From Solirubrum puertoriconensis (GTDB lineage: Bacteria > Bacteroidota > Bacteroidia > Cytophagales > Hymenobacteraceae): 64,000 nucleotides of DNA. Position numbers and translations under genes: made by a program. Positions 53,227 through 62,811 of the stretch are shown here, in pieces (position 1 is the first letter of the stretch; each line of letters begins with the position of its first letter). The notes below the pieces were generated by a model that did no database searches, was not told where the DNA came from, and worked only from the letters and a program-made list of their open reading frames with translations. Location of the stretch: positions 682,001-746,000 of the forward strand of contig NZ_LNAL01000007.1 of assembly GCF_001483135.1 (NCBI RefSeq), read 5' to 3'.

Positions 53227-55092
53227 ATGCAACACCAGCAGCTTCAACATATTCTGAAGCATGTGCCAGCTGGCATTGCCACGCTGTTGGGACCCGAGCT
53301 GCGTTTTAGCTTCGCCAACGAAGCGATGCAAACGTTGCTGGGGGGTAAGCCCTTGCAAGATCAGAAGCTGGCCGATCAGGTCGATATTCTGACACCCGAA
53401 CTGGTGGAGGTGATGCAGCAGGTATACCAAGCGGGTACGCAGTTCGTGGCCAAGGCTTACGGCCTTAAGCATGCCCTCAGCGAGGCTGCCGAAGACGAGG
53501 TGCCCAGGTATTTCGACATTGCACTCGAGCCGCTCAAGGACGAGCACGACGCAGTGCAAGGCTTACTGGTTTTTGTGCTCGATGTTACGCAGCAAGCGTT
53601 GGCCCAGCAGCGCGCCCACGAGTTGGCCCGTGAAACCCGGCGTTTAGACGCCCGTTTGCGTGTACTTACCGAAACGGCACCCCAAATTATCTTCACGGTT
53701 GATGCCGAAGGCCGATTTGAGTACGTAAGCCCGCAGTGGTATTATTTTACGGGGCAACCCACCACCGCCGACCTGAACCTGATCTGGCCCCTGCTGATTC
53801 ACCCCGACGATCGGCTGCGGGTCATGTACCAATCGGAGTCTGCACGCAAAGCCGGTGTTGGTTGGAGCTACGAGTACCGCCTGCGCCGCCACGATGGGCA
53901 GTACCGTTGGATGCTTAGCCGGGCACTGCCGGAATTGCACGTGCCCGATAAACCTGTGTTCTGGCACGGAGCCGTTACGGAAGTAAACGACCAGCGCGAG
54001 CTATCGGAAGCGCTTCGGCGCGGAGAAGCCGAGCTGCGTTTCTTGGCTGACAGTATTCCGCAGCTGATCTGGACGGCTACTTCCCAAGGCTTTATCGACT
54101 ATTACAACCAGCACACCCTTGCATACAGCGGCCTTTCGGGCGAGCAGCTAGGCCCGACGGGCTGGATTTCGTTGCTGCACCCCAGCGAGCAAAACTTAGG
54201 TGCCCGGCGCTGGGTACACAGCGTAGCCACCGGCGAGGATTACGAGGGCTTGTTTCGGATGCGCCGCAACGATGGCGAATACCGCTGGCACATTATTCGG
54301 GCGCGGCAGCTGGCCGATTCGCGCGGCCCTAGGTGGTTCGGCTCCTGTACCGATGTGGACGATCAGCACCGTTTGCGCGAGGTGCTCCAGGCCCAGTACG
54401 ACGAGCTGGCCCGCACCAACCGCGACCTTGACACCTTTGTGTACACAGCCTCGCACGATTTAAAGCAGCCGCTGCACAACCTGCGGGGTTTGTTCGACGA
54501 ACTGCGCCGCGCCGCTACCTTCCAGGACGAAGAAGCCAGCGTAATGCTCGAAATGCTCGACGACTCGCTCAGCCAGCTTGATGTGACCTTGCAGGAGCTG
54601 GCCGCCACGGTGCAGGAGCAACGCCAGCTCAACGTCCCCGCCGAAACCATCGATTTGCAGAGCGTTACCGAGGAAGTGCTGCTTGGGATGCGCCCCCAAG
54701 TGCAAGAAACAAACGCCACCATCGAGCTGAACTTTGCAGCAGCCCCAAAGCTGCTTTACGGCCGTGCCAACCTGCGTAGTGTGCTGCACAACCTCATCAA
54801 CAATGCCCTCAAGTTTGCTAGCCCGCTGCGCGAACCGCGCATCTGCGTAAGCAGCGCGCTTTCCGAAACCGGCAAGCCCTTGCTGCGGGTTGAAGACAAC
54901 GGCTTGGGAATGAAACCAGGCGATGCCGGCGACGGGATGTTCCAGGTTTTCGACCGACAGCACCCGCATATTGCCGGGGCTGGGGTTGGTCTTTACTTGC
55001 TCCAACGCATTGTAAACTCGCGTGGCGGGCATATTGAGGTAGACAGCACTCCCGGTACGGGGACGCGTTTTACCGTATACTGGTTTGAGTAA
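53227..55092 (+). CDS. PAS-domain sensor histidine kinase
   Basis: 621 residues, soluble (no membrane helix). Three PAS domains (about 5-130, 145-265, 268-390; LHPSEQNLGARRWVHSV in the last), then a HisKA domain with phospho-acceptor His near 409 in TASHDLKQPLHNLRG, and an HATPase_c domain (LHNLINNALKFASP, VEDNGLGM, GAGVGLYLLQRIVNSRGGHIEV). DLDTFVYTASHDLKQPL is typical of the PAS/phytochrome-type kinases. No receiver or response-regulator gene is adjacent, so the output is unknown. The ligand of the PAS domains cannot be told. Confidence 0.92.
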   Translation: MQHQQLQHILKHVPAGIATLLGPELRFSFANEAMQTLLGGKPLQDQKLADQVDILTPELVEVMQQVYQAGTQFVAKAYGLKHALSEAAEDEVPRYFDIALEPLKDEHDAVQGLLVFVLDVTQQALAQQRAHELARETRRLDARLRVLTETAPQIIFTVDAEGRFEYVSPQWYYFTGQPTTADLNLIWPLLIHPDDRLRVMYQSESARKAGVGWSYEYRLRRHDGQYRWMLSRALPELHVPDKPVFWHGAVTEVNDQRELSEALRRGEAELRFLADSIPQLIWTATSQGFIDYYNQHTLAYSGLSGEQLGPTGWISLLHPSEQNLGARRWVHSVATGEDYEGLFRMRRNDGEYRWHIIRARQLADSRGPRWFGSCTDVDDQHRLREVLQAQYDELARTNRDLDTFVYTASHDLKQPLHNLRGLFDELRRAATFQDEEASVMLEMLDDSLSQLDVTLQELAATVQEQRQLNVPAETIDLQSVTEEVLLGMRPQVQETNATIELNFAAAPKLLYGRANLRSVLHNLINNALKFASPLREPRICVSSALSETGKPLLRVEDNGLGMKPGDAGDGMFQVFDRQHPHIAGAGVGLYLLQRIVNSRGGHIEVDSTPGTGTRFTVYWFE

Positions 55093-55613
55093 GTGCCGCA
55101 AAGCCCTTGCTGAATAGCATATTATTCTGCTGAAGCCGTTCTTGGCATCGGCTCAGCTGGTCGGCGCACGGTGTTTTATCTATAAATTGATGTATTCTGA
55201 GGTGTGCATGCTAATTATGTTAGGTAATGGTGCGGAGCATAGGAACCACAAATATGAGTTTTAAGGCAAAATAAAGTGTTTTGATAAGTGATATATACTA
55301 AAAAAGTTAGGAACTTTATTCGCGTACAAAGCCTTGCTAATTGTTGTGCTCTGCGCGGCAAACGGTAATTTTGAAGGCTATTGGGTGGCCGGGTAACGTA
55401 CCGGCGTCGCGCTTAGCCGAAGTTCTGCATTTGCCTAGCTGGCGGCGCCTTTACGTTTCATCAGTAGCTTTTGCTTTCGCCCATGAGCTAGTTTTTACAA
55501 CTATTGCCTTCGCACTAAACCTGCTGAGGTGTTGTTTTGAGAAGCCTTCGGCAGTGGGTTTGCTGCCGAAGAGAGGTACAAGAACATAACGTGGCCAAAG
55601 CCACACCCCACGA
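55093..55613 (+). promoter_or_regulatory. 521-bp intergenic region with parC promoter
   Basis: No convincing gene; an 82-residue frame (55341-55589) has no plausible composition. A full Bacteroidota promoter is present: TTG (55344-55346), 19-bp spacer, TAATTTTG (55366-55373). The transcript would begin near 55380 and carry a leader of about 230 nt. A perfect 9-bp hairpin (CTTCGGCAG 55546-55554 with CTGCCGAAG 55563-55571) lies in the leader 43 nt before parC. Confidence 0.6.
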
Positions 55614-58586
55614 GTGTCTGACGACAACCACATCCCCGCCGCCGACGACCTGAACCAGAACGGTCAACCCTCCGCCGAGTTGTTTGGCGTCGGCGACACA
55701 ATTGAGTTTGGCGCCGATTCCCCGGCCGATGTTGCCAACGCTGCTGAACTAACCGGTGAGGCTGCTTTGGCAACGGAAGATGATTTGCCCAAAGGCGACG
55801 AGCAGGAGCAAGCCCTAGGTGAAACTACGGGCGAAGAAGAGGAAGCACCTGCCTTCGGGGAGGCCGATTTCACCCCCGGCGAAACCGTGCACGACATCAG
55901 CAGCATTGGCGGCATGTACCAGAACTGGTTTCTGGACTACGCCTCCTATGTAATTCTGGAGCGTGCCGTGCCCGCCATTGAAGACGGCCTCAAACCCGTG
56001 CAGCGCCGCATCATGCACGCCATGAAGGAGATGGACGATGGCCGCTTTAATAAAGTGGCCAACGTAATCGGCCAAACCATGCAGTACCACCCGCACGGTG
56101 ATGCCTCCATCGGCGACGCCATCGTGAACCTAGGGCAAAAGGAACTGCTCATTGAAACCCAGGGCAATTGGGGCGATGTGCGCACCGGCGACGGTGCCGC
56201 TGCGCCGCGTTACATCGAGGCCCGCCTCAGCAAGTTTGCGCTCGATGTGGTCTTCAACCCCGATACTACCGAGTGGCAGGCTAGCTACGATGGCCGCAAG
56301 CGCGAGCCGGTAACGCTGCCGGTCAAGTTTCCGCTGTTGCTGGCGCAGGGCATCGAGGGTATTGCCGTAGGCCTGAGTACCAAGATCATGCCTCACAACT
56401 TTCGCGAGTTGTGCAAGGCCTCCGTCGACGTGCTTAAGGGCCGCGACATTGTGCTGTATCCCGACTTCCCAACGGGCGGCCTTTGCGACATCACGAACTA
56501 CAACGGCGGCCTGCGCGGCTCCAAACTACGCCTGCGCGCTACCATTGAGAAGGTCGACAAGACCATGCTCATCATCCGCGATGTGCCCTACGGCACCACC
56601 ACTACGGGCGTGATGGAGAGCATCGTAAAGGCTTCTGAGGCGAACAAGATCAAGATCAAAAAGGTGGTCGACAACACGGCGGCCCACGTGGAAATTCAGG
56701 TGCACCTGCCAGCCGGCGTGTCGCCTGATTTGACCATGGACGCGCTGTACGCCTTCACCGATTGCGAAATCTCGCTGTCGCCGAACACCTGCGTTATCAT
56801 CGAAGACAAGCCCCGTTTTGTGTCGGTGGAGGACATGCTGCGCCTCAGCACCCACAAAACGGTGCGGTTGCTGGAGCGTGAGCTTGAGATTCGGCAGGAT
56901 GAGTTGCAGGAGAAATGGCATGCAGCCTCGCTCGAAAAGATCTTCATCGAAAACCGCATCTACCGCAAAATTGAGGAGTGCGAGACTTGGGAGGATATTC
57001 TGCAGACCATTGATGCGGGCCTGAAGAAGTACGTGCGCATAGAAGGCGAAAAGGAAAAGGCCAACGACACGCGCATTGTGCTGCGCCGTGCCATCTCCGA
57101 AGACGACCTCACGCGCCTGACTGAAATCCGCATCAAGCGCATTTCCAAGTTCGACGGCTTTAAGGCAGATGAATACATTCAGAAGCTGGAGGTGGAGCTT
57201 GCCGAAGTGGCCGACAACCTAGCCAACCTCACGCGCTACGCCATCCGCTACTTCGAAGGCTTGCTAAAGAAGTACGGCGACGGCCGCGAGCGAAAAACCG
57301 AGCTGCGCACCTTCGATGTGGTAACCGCTCAGAAAGTAGCCGTGGCTAACCAGAAGCTGTACGTAAACCGCCAGGACGGTTTCGTGGGCTACGGCTTGAA
57401 AAAGGACGAGGCTGTGGAGCTAATATGCGACTGCTCCGACCTCGACGATATTATTGCCATTAAGCGCGACGGTACGTTTGTAGTAACCAAGATTGCGGAG
57501 AAGACCTTCGTTGGGAAGGATATTCTGCACGTAGGCATCTACAACAAAAACGATGACCGCCTGGTGTACAACATGATTTATCAGGATGGACCGTCGGGTA
57601 TCAGCTACGCCAAGCGCTTCCTCGTAACGGGCATTACGCGCGACAAGTCGTACGACCTCACCAAGGGCGGCAAAGGCTCCAAGGTGTTGTACCTCACGGC
57701 TAACCCGAACTCCGAGTCGGAAATCGTTTCGGTGCAGCTGTCGGATAAAGCACCGGCCCGCGTAAAGCAGTTCGACTTCGATTTTGCCGAACTCGCCATC
57801 AAAGGCAAAGGCTCGATGGGCAACATCGTGACGAAGCAGCCCTTAAAGAAAATTACGCAGAAATCGAAGGGCGACTCGACCCTAGGTGGCCGCGAGGTGT
57901 TCTTCGACGAGGTAGTGGGCCGCCTAAACACCGGTGGGCACGGCCGCTTCTTGGGTACCTTTGATACCGACGAGACGGTGCTGGCTGTGTACAAGGATGG
58001 CTCGTACGAGCTAACCCTGCCCGACCCGGCTATTCACTTCGACCTGCGCAACATGGTGTTGCTGCGCAAGTTTGAGCCCGACACGGTGATTAACACGGTG
58101 TACATCGAGGGCGAATCGAAGCTGCACTACATCAAGCGTTTCCGGATTGAGACGAGTACCGTAGGCAAACGCTTCCTGTTTATCCCGGAAACCAAAGGCA
58201 CGCAGTTGGTTTGCGCCACTTGCGGGGTGGTGCCCGAGATTGAAGTAAAAGTGCAGAAAGAGAAAAAAGGGGAGAAGCTGACCGAGCGCATTCACCTGCA
58301 CGAGTTCATCGACGTGAAAGGCTGGAAGGCCATGGGCAACAAGCTCAACTACTTCAAGGTACTCAGCGTGGAGTTGCTTACCGACGAAGGTCCTGAACCC
58401 GAGCGCAAGCAGCAGGTGAAGAAAAAAGGCCCGGCTACAATTCCGCGCCCAGCCGCGCCTGTGCCCGTTGCCGAAGCTGAAGAGCTACCCGAAGACCTAG
58501 GGCCCGTTGAGATTTCGGCGGAAGAAGTGGAGCGGGCACAAGCCTTGCTGCAGCGCAAGCCCAAGTCGCAGATGACGCTGTTCTAG
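55614..58586 (+). CDS. parC: DNA topoisomerase IV subunit A
   Basis: 990 residues from the GTG at 55614. The first 90 residues are an acidic, low-complexity extension (EDDLPKGDEQEQALGE, GEEEEAPAF). The catalytic core begins at DISSIGGMYQNWFLDYASYV with PVQRRIMHAM, YHPHGDASIG and the catalytic Tyr in AAPRYIEARLS. The C-terminal half holds beta-pinwheel-like repeats (GFVGYGLKKDE, TKGGKGSKVLYL). A clear GyrA box (QRRGGKG) was not found, which fits ParC. Together with ParE it decatenates daughter chromosomes. The acidic extension could be a mis-extended start, but no later start precedes the core convincingly. Confidence 0.9.
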   Translation: MSDDNHIPAADDLNQNGQPSAELFGVGDTIEFGADSPADVANAAELTGEAALATEDDLPKGDEQEQALGETTGEEEEAPAFGEADFTPGETVHDISSIGGMYQNWFLDYASYVILERAVPAIEDGLKPVQRRIMHAMKEMDDGRFNKVANVIGQTMQYHPHGDASIGDAIVNLGQKELLIETQGNWGDVRTGDGAAAPRYIEARLSKFALDVVFNPDTTEWQASYDGRKREPVTLPVKFPLLLAQGIEGIAVGLSTKIMPHNFRELCKASVDVLKGRDIVLYPDFPTGGLCDITNYNGGLRGSKLRLRATIEKVDKTMLIIRDVPYGTTTTGVMESIVKASEANKIKIKKVVDNTAAHVEIQVHLPAGVSPDLTMDALYAFTDCEISLSPNTCVIIEDKPRFVSVEDMLRLSTHKTVRLLERELEIRQDELQEKWHAASLEKIFIENRIYRKIEECETWEDILQTIDAGLKKYVRIEGEKEKANDTRIVLRRAISEDDLTRLTEIRIKRISKFDGFKADEYIQKLEVELAEVADNLANLTRYAIRYFEGLLKKYGDGRERKTELRTFDVVTAQKVAVANQKLYVNRQDGFVGYGLKKDEAVELICDCSDLDDIIAIKRDGTFVVTKIAEKTFVGKDILHVGIYNKNDDRLVYNMIYQDGPSGISYAKRFLVTGITRDKSYDLTKGGKGSKVLYLTANPNSESEIVSVQLSDKAPARVKQFDFDFAELAIKGKGSMGNIVTKQPLKKITQKSKGDSTLGGREVFFDEVVGRLNTGGHGRFLGTFDTDETVLAVYKDGSYELTLPDPAIHFDLRNMVLLRKFEPDTVINTVYIEGESKLHYIKRFRIETSTVGKRFLFIPETKGTQLVCATCGVVPEIEVKVQKEKKGEKLTERIHLHEFIDVKGWKAMGNKLNYFKVLSVELLTDEGPEPERKQQVKKKGPATIPRPAAPVPVAEAEELPEDLGPVEISAEEVERAQALLQRKPKSQMTLF

Positions 58587-58604
58587 ACCGACTCTCGCTT
58601 GCCA

Positions 58605-58663
58605 AACACCCCAGCCCGGCGGCTGCTTTGCACAGGCAGCCCAACCGGGCTGGGGTGTTTTTG
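58605..58663 (+). terminator. Terminator of parC
   Basis: Long stem AACACCCCAGCCCGG/CCGGGCTGGGGTGTT with an internal hairpin, followed by T's. Confidence 0.9.
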
Positions 58664-58724
58664 TAGCTTTTCGGAAGTGTTTGCGTATCTTACCTTACGC
58701 ACACTCATCAGCAACGAGTCACAC

Positions 58725-59555
58725 ATGCTTCGGAAGTTTGCTTGCCGCCTTGCTGCATTGCCGCGCCTCCTGGTAGTAGGGGGGGCTTGCCTGTGTGCGG
58801 CGAAGAGTGCCCGAGCTGGCGACCCCGTTAAGACCGAGCCTCCCTCAACGCTTGATGTGCCAGCCTTATTAACCGAGGCCCGCTCATTGCAGCAGCAGTA
58901 CCGCGAATCGGCTGCGCTGGCCCGGTACGAGCAAATCCTAGGTGCTTTTCCGCGCAACTACGAAGCCCTTTGGCAGGCAGCGGTGCTCAGCGCCCGTATC
59001 GGCAGCCGCTACACCGATGAAAGCCAACGCGGTGCTTACTACACCGCCGCGCGTCAGTACGCCGATAGGGCATATGCTGTGAACCCCAAAGGGGGCGAAG
59101 CTAATTACGCTGTGGCTTTGTCGTTGGCGCAACAGGCTACCGTGCAGAGTGCCCGCTATCGGCTTAGCCTCTACAAAAGCATGAAGCCGTACGTGTACCG
59201 GGCTGTGGAATACAGCCCCCAACTGCCCGATGCCTGGCAGGTGCTCGGCCGTTGGAATTACCGCGTGGCGCACCTGAACTTGGTTGAGCGGGCGTATTAC
59301 CGGGTTTTCTTGGGCGGCACACCTGCCGGCGCTTCGAATACCAAAGCAATGGATGCGTTGCGCAAAGCCCGCGCATTGGATCCTTGCCGCATCCAATACT
59401 GCTACGATTTAGCTCGCGTGTACTCCAACCAGGGCTTGCGTGAGCCGGCCATGCAAGTGCTTCAAGAAGCCGCTTCGTTGCTGCCCATGACGAGTGAGGA
59501 GCTGGAAATGAGCCGTCGTTGCCGCCGCTTGCTCGACGAGTTGGAGAAAGGTTAG
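58725..59555 (+). CDS. Exported RMDN-like TPR protein
   Basis: 276 residues from the ATG at 58725; signal peptide to about residue 32. TPR helices: LTEARSLQQQYRESAALARYEQIL, YADRAYAVNPKGGEANYAVAL, and the block PDAWQVLGRWNYRVAHLNLVERAYYRVFLGG, which resembles the signature of RMDN/FAM82-type proteins (a eukaryotic family with bacterial homologues). Function in bacteria is not known. It lies upstream of the L,D-transpeptidase genes and may belong to the same envelope group. Confidence 0.8.
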   Translation: MLRKFACRLAALPRLLVVGGACLCAAKSARAGDPVKTEPPSTLDVPALLTEARSLQQQYRESAALARYEQILGAFPRNYEALWQAAVLSARIGSRYTDESQRGAYYTAARQYADRAYAVNPKGGEANYAVALSLAQQATVQSARYRLSLYKSMKPYVYRAVEYSPQLPDAWQVLGRWNYRVAHLNLVERAYYRVFLGGTPAGASNTKAMDALRKARALDPCRIQYCYDLARVYSNQGLREPAMQVLQEAASLLPMTSEELEMSRRCRRLLDELEKG

Positions 59556-59681
59556 CCGAGTAGCTGGGCTTTACTCTACCGGCGAGCTTCAATTTAATCT
59601 TGGCATATTCAAGAAAATTGCGGTGCCGTAGGTTATTTTAGAACAAGCAGATTGGGGTCAATTTCCCGCTGCCTGGCCTTC

Positions 59682-61121
59682 ATGAGCCACTTGCTACCTG
59701 TTTCTTGGCTTCGATTCGTGGGGCTGGGCTTGTTGCTTTGTTGGGCGACTTATACCCAAGCGCAAACCAATGAGGGCACTACTGCACTCATCAAACAAAC
59801 CTTATCGAACGAGTCAGCCTCAGCACTGCCGGCTACCCTTAATGCACAAGTGCTTCGGTACTACGCAGCGCTGAATTTTGAGCCTAGCTGGACAACCGAC
59901 AAGAGTGCTACCGCATTGGCGAAAGAAGGCTTAAAAATACTGCGGCGCACACCGGAATTTGGGTTCCAATCAATTGATTATAAAGTTCAAGAGCTGGCGG
60001 TTAACCTCGATTCTTTTGCTATTAGCCCAGATTCGGAAGTACGCTTGCACCGCCGAGTAGCCGTCGAATTGCAGCTCACAGCAGCCTTGCTGGAACTCGG
60101 AGCGCACTTGCGGCGGGGTAGGGTGCACCCGCAAACACTGCTGCCAACCACCTGTGAGCCGGATTCGGTGTTCGACCCCGTACAATGGCTGCTAGGTGCT
60201 CGGCAATTAAACCAATTAAACCAACAAGTGGCGGCCTTGCAGCCCACCACTCGCAGCTACATCCGCTTGCAGTGGGCTTGGCAGAAGCTGCTGCGCGCCG
60301 ACACCGCCGCAGCGCGCAAGGTAGCAGGTCAAGTAGCTGTTAACCTGGAGCGGTTACGCTGGGAACCTAGGGGCGACTCGGCCTACCTCCTCGTAAACAT
60401 TCCGGCCTACACGTTGGAAATCGTGCGAGGGGCCAAGGTGGTGCGCAGCTTTCGAGTGATTGTTGGCGATGCCCAAACTCCTACGCCTGAGGTTTACAGC
60501 CATCTACGCTTCTTTCAAACTTCCCCCGAATGGAAGGTGCCGCGCTCTATCGCTCTAAATGAGATACTGCCGCGTGTGCGTCGGAATCCCGGCTACTTGG
60601 CATCTCATAATTACGTCTTATACAATCAGCATGGCGAGCGTGTCAACCCATTTAAGGTCGACTGGAAACAAATAACACCCGAAACGTTTCGATATAGTGT
60701 TCGGCAAACCGCTTGCTGCGACAATGCCCTCGGCAACGTGGTGTTCCGGTTCCCTAACCCGCACGACATCTTCGTGCACGATACCCCTGTCCGAAAGCTG
60801 TTCAACGTACCTAGGCGCGCCCTTAGCCACGGCTGCATCCGATTAGAAAAGCCTTTTCAGCTAGCCGCTTTTCTGCTGCGCCGCGATTACGGCGACAAGG
60901 CTCCACGGCAAATCGAGCGAATGTGGGACAGCGTTTACGGGGGCTACAGCAAATATTTCGCCTTGCGCAACCCTATTCCAATCTACATCCGTTACCAAAC
61001 CTGCCACGCCGATAGCGGGCCAGAGCTGCGGGTTGTCCCTGATATCTATAAGCGTGATGCACTAATCCTGCAAGCCTTGCAGCAAGCCAGTCAGGAATAT
61101 CCTGCTGCCGCGGATAAGTAA
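59682..61121 (+). CDS. YcbB-like L,D-transpeptidase
   Basis: 479 residues from the ATG at 59682; signal peptide with cleavage near TQAQ. An N-terminal YcbB/LdtD-type scaffold region (about 30-220, RYYAALNFEPSWT, LGAHLRRGRVHPQTLLP) precedes a YkuD catalytic domain (about 230-400): VNIPAYTLEIVRGAK, FRFPNPHDIFVHDTP and the active-site SHGCIRLEKP with Cys385. It forms 3-3 cross-links in peptidoglycan. It is a full-length, intact copy; the next gene is a near-parallel copy interrupted by a stop. Start: the TTG at 59652 is less likely. Confidence 0.92.
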   Translation: MSHLLPVSWLRFVGLGLLLCWATYTQAQTNEGTTALIKQTLSNESASALPATLNAQVLRYYAALNFEPSWTTDKSATALAKEGLKILRRTPEFGFQSIDYKVQELAVNLDSFAISPDSEVRLHRRVAVELQLTAALLELGAHLRRGRVHPQTLLPTTCEPDSVFDPVQWLLGARQLNQLNQQVAALQPTTRSYIRLQWAWQKLLRADTAAARKVAGQVAVNLERLRWEPRGDSAYLLVNIPAYTLEIVRGAKVVRSFRVIVGDAQTPTPEVYSHLRFFQTSPEWKVPRSIALNEILPRVRRNPGYLASHNYVLYNQHGERVNPFKVDWKQITPETFRYSVRQTACCDNALGNVVFRFPNPHDIFVHDTPVRKLFNVPRRALSHGCIRLEKPFQLAAFLLRRDYGDKAPRQIERMWDSVYGGYSKYFALRNPIPIYIRYQTCHADSGPELRVVPDIYKRDALILQALQQASQEYPAAADK

Positions 61122-61311
61122 GCCGGTGCTTCAACCAAGCATGCTGCTCCGGGCTCTTTTCTTCGAATGGGCAAACAGGAGCTTCGGAAAGTGCTAGTGC
61201 TCGTTCACCTATTTCACCTCAAAGTTTTCTTCAAAAATCGCGCACTTCGTACCGAAGCGCAGCAACAAGCCCGGCAAATAGGGTTTGCATCAGCTGCCTA
61301 CTCGGGTTGGA

Positions 61312-62751
61312 ATGCGTGTTCTTCGTCTGCCTTTCGTTTCGGTTCTTGTTCTGCTGTTTGTTGCGGCTTTGTCCGCCGCTGGTAAGTCGCGAGCAGTAAC
61401 ACTCTCGTTGCAGCAAGCCATTAAGCAGGATACAGTGCTGCTGCGCTCCAGCATCGCCACGGCTCCGGTTAATAAGCTCTACAACACCTTTGGTTACCAG
61501 CCCATCTGGACGGATAGCCTTGGCAATGCTAGCCTTGCCCAAGCCGCCGTCGGCTTGCTGAAGCGTGCGCCAGAGTTTGGCCTTATTTCAAACGATTACC
61601 TTACTGCACGTTTGTGCGAGCTGGTAGCAAGCCACACTGCCTCTACTACCAATGGTGAAGACCGTTACACAGCCACTGAGCGCCGCATTCAGCTAGACCT
61701 GCGCCTCACGGTTGCGATGCTTAGTTTCATCACGCACTTGCACAGTGGCCGACTGGAGCCCTATACCACCCAGCCCCTTGAGAAATGGGCCGCAAATGGC
61801 TTTGATGCGGCTGGTATAGTAGCCAAAAGCGTTGCCAACCCCACCGCAATGGTTCAAACCATTCTGGCCGTGCAGCCCCAAAGCCGCAGCTACGTTCGGT
61901 AGCAGTGGGCCTGGAAGCGCTTGTTGCAGACCGACAGCACCCAAGCCGCAGCCTTGGCCGGTAAAGTAGCCGTCAACCTAGAGCGGCTGCGCTGGGAACC
62001 CGCGGCAGACTCGGCCTACCTCGTGGCCAACATTGCCAACCAAACGCTGCAAGTAGTCCGTGGTTCTTCGGTCGTAAGCACGCACCGCATTGTGGTGGGC
62101 AAGCCCGAAACGCCTACCCCCGAGCTGGCTAGCCGCGTGCACTATTTTCAAACAGCGCCGGAATGGCGCGTGCCCGCCAGCATTGCTACCGGCGAAATGC
62201 TCCCCCGCCTGCGCCGCAACCCCGGTTACCTATCCGAAAACAACCTGCGCTTGTACGACTTGGCCGGTAAACCCGTGGATGCCCGTAAGGTAAAGTGGAG
62301 CACCGTGTCGGCCGACCGTTTCCCTTATCAGATTCGCCAAGCTGCCGGCGAGGAAAACGCCCTAGGCGGTATTGTGTTCCGATTTGCCAACGCCCACGAC
62401 GTGTTCTTGCACGACACGCCCGCGCGCAAAGCCTTTGCCCAACCGCAGCGCCTGCTCAGCCACGGCTGCATCCGCTTGCAACGCCCCGCCGACCTAGCAG
62501 CGTTTCTGCTGCAGCGCGATGGAGGCAACGATGCAGCCGAGCGTATTAGCCGTATGCAGAACAGCGTGGAGAGCAGCACGCCTAAGGTGTTTTCTTTGCG
62601 CACCTCCATGGCCATCCTTATCCGTTACCAAACCTGCGAGGTAGAGGGAAGCCAAATCAGGGTGCTCCCCGACGTGTATGGCCGCGATGCCGCCATAGCT
62701 GCAGCTTTAGCCGGCAGTGCCAATGGGCAACTGGTTGCCGCCGCCCAATAG
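61312..62751 (+). pseudogene. YcbB-like L,D-transpeptidase interrupted by a TAG stop
   Basis: A second copy of the preceding gene, the same length (480 codons) with one in-frame TAG at 61900-61902 (codon 197). Upstream part: signal peptide and scaffold (RVLRLPFVSVLVLLF; KLYNTFGYQPIWTD), ending RSYVR. Downstream part resumes in the same frame as QWAWKRLL and holds the complete YkuD domain (VFLHDTPARKAF, SHGCIRL with Cys at about 386). In the intact paralogue the same place reads RSYIRLQWAW, so Leu is replaced by the stop (TTG to TAG, one base). The 3' part alone would lack a signal peptide. A sequencing error or amber read-through is possible. Confidence 0.88.
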
Positions 62752-62784
62752 GCACGTTGCTTAGGGCGTAAGCGGAGTATGCCG

Positions 62785-62792
62785 TACCTTTG
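62785..62792 (+). promoter_or_regulatory. Candidate -7 element before the TPR lipoprotein gene
   Basis: TACCTTTG matches TAnnTTTG. The nearest TTG is about 25 bp upstream, wider than usual, so this is moderate evidence. The implied leader is only about 10-15 nt. Confidence 0.45.
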
Positions 62793-62811
62793 GCTTTCTC
62801 TCATCTAAGCA

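Noticed and set aside
55341-55589. 82-codon frame in the parC leader region
   Set aside because: No conserved pattern, overlaps the promoter and hairpin.
61900-61902. Selenocysteine or pyrrolysine recoding of the TAG
   Set aside because: Sec uses TGA; for pyrrolysine no pyl genes are visible and the aligned residue is Leu; simple nonsense mutation is the plainer reading.
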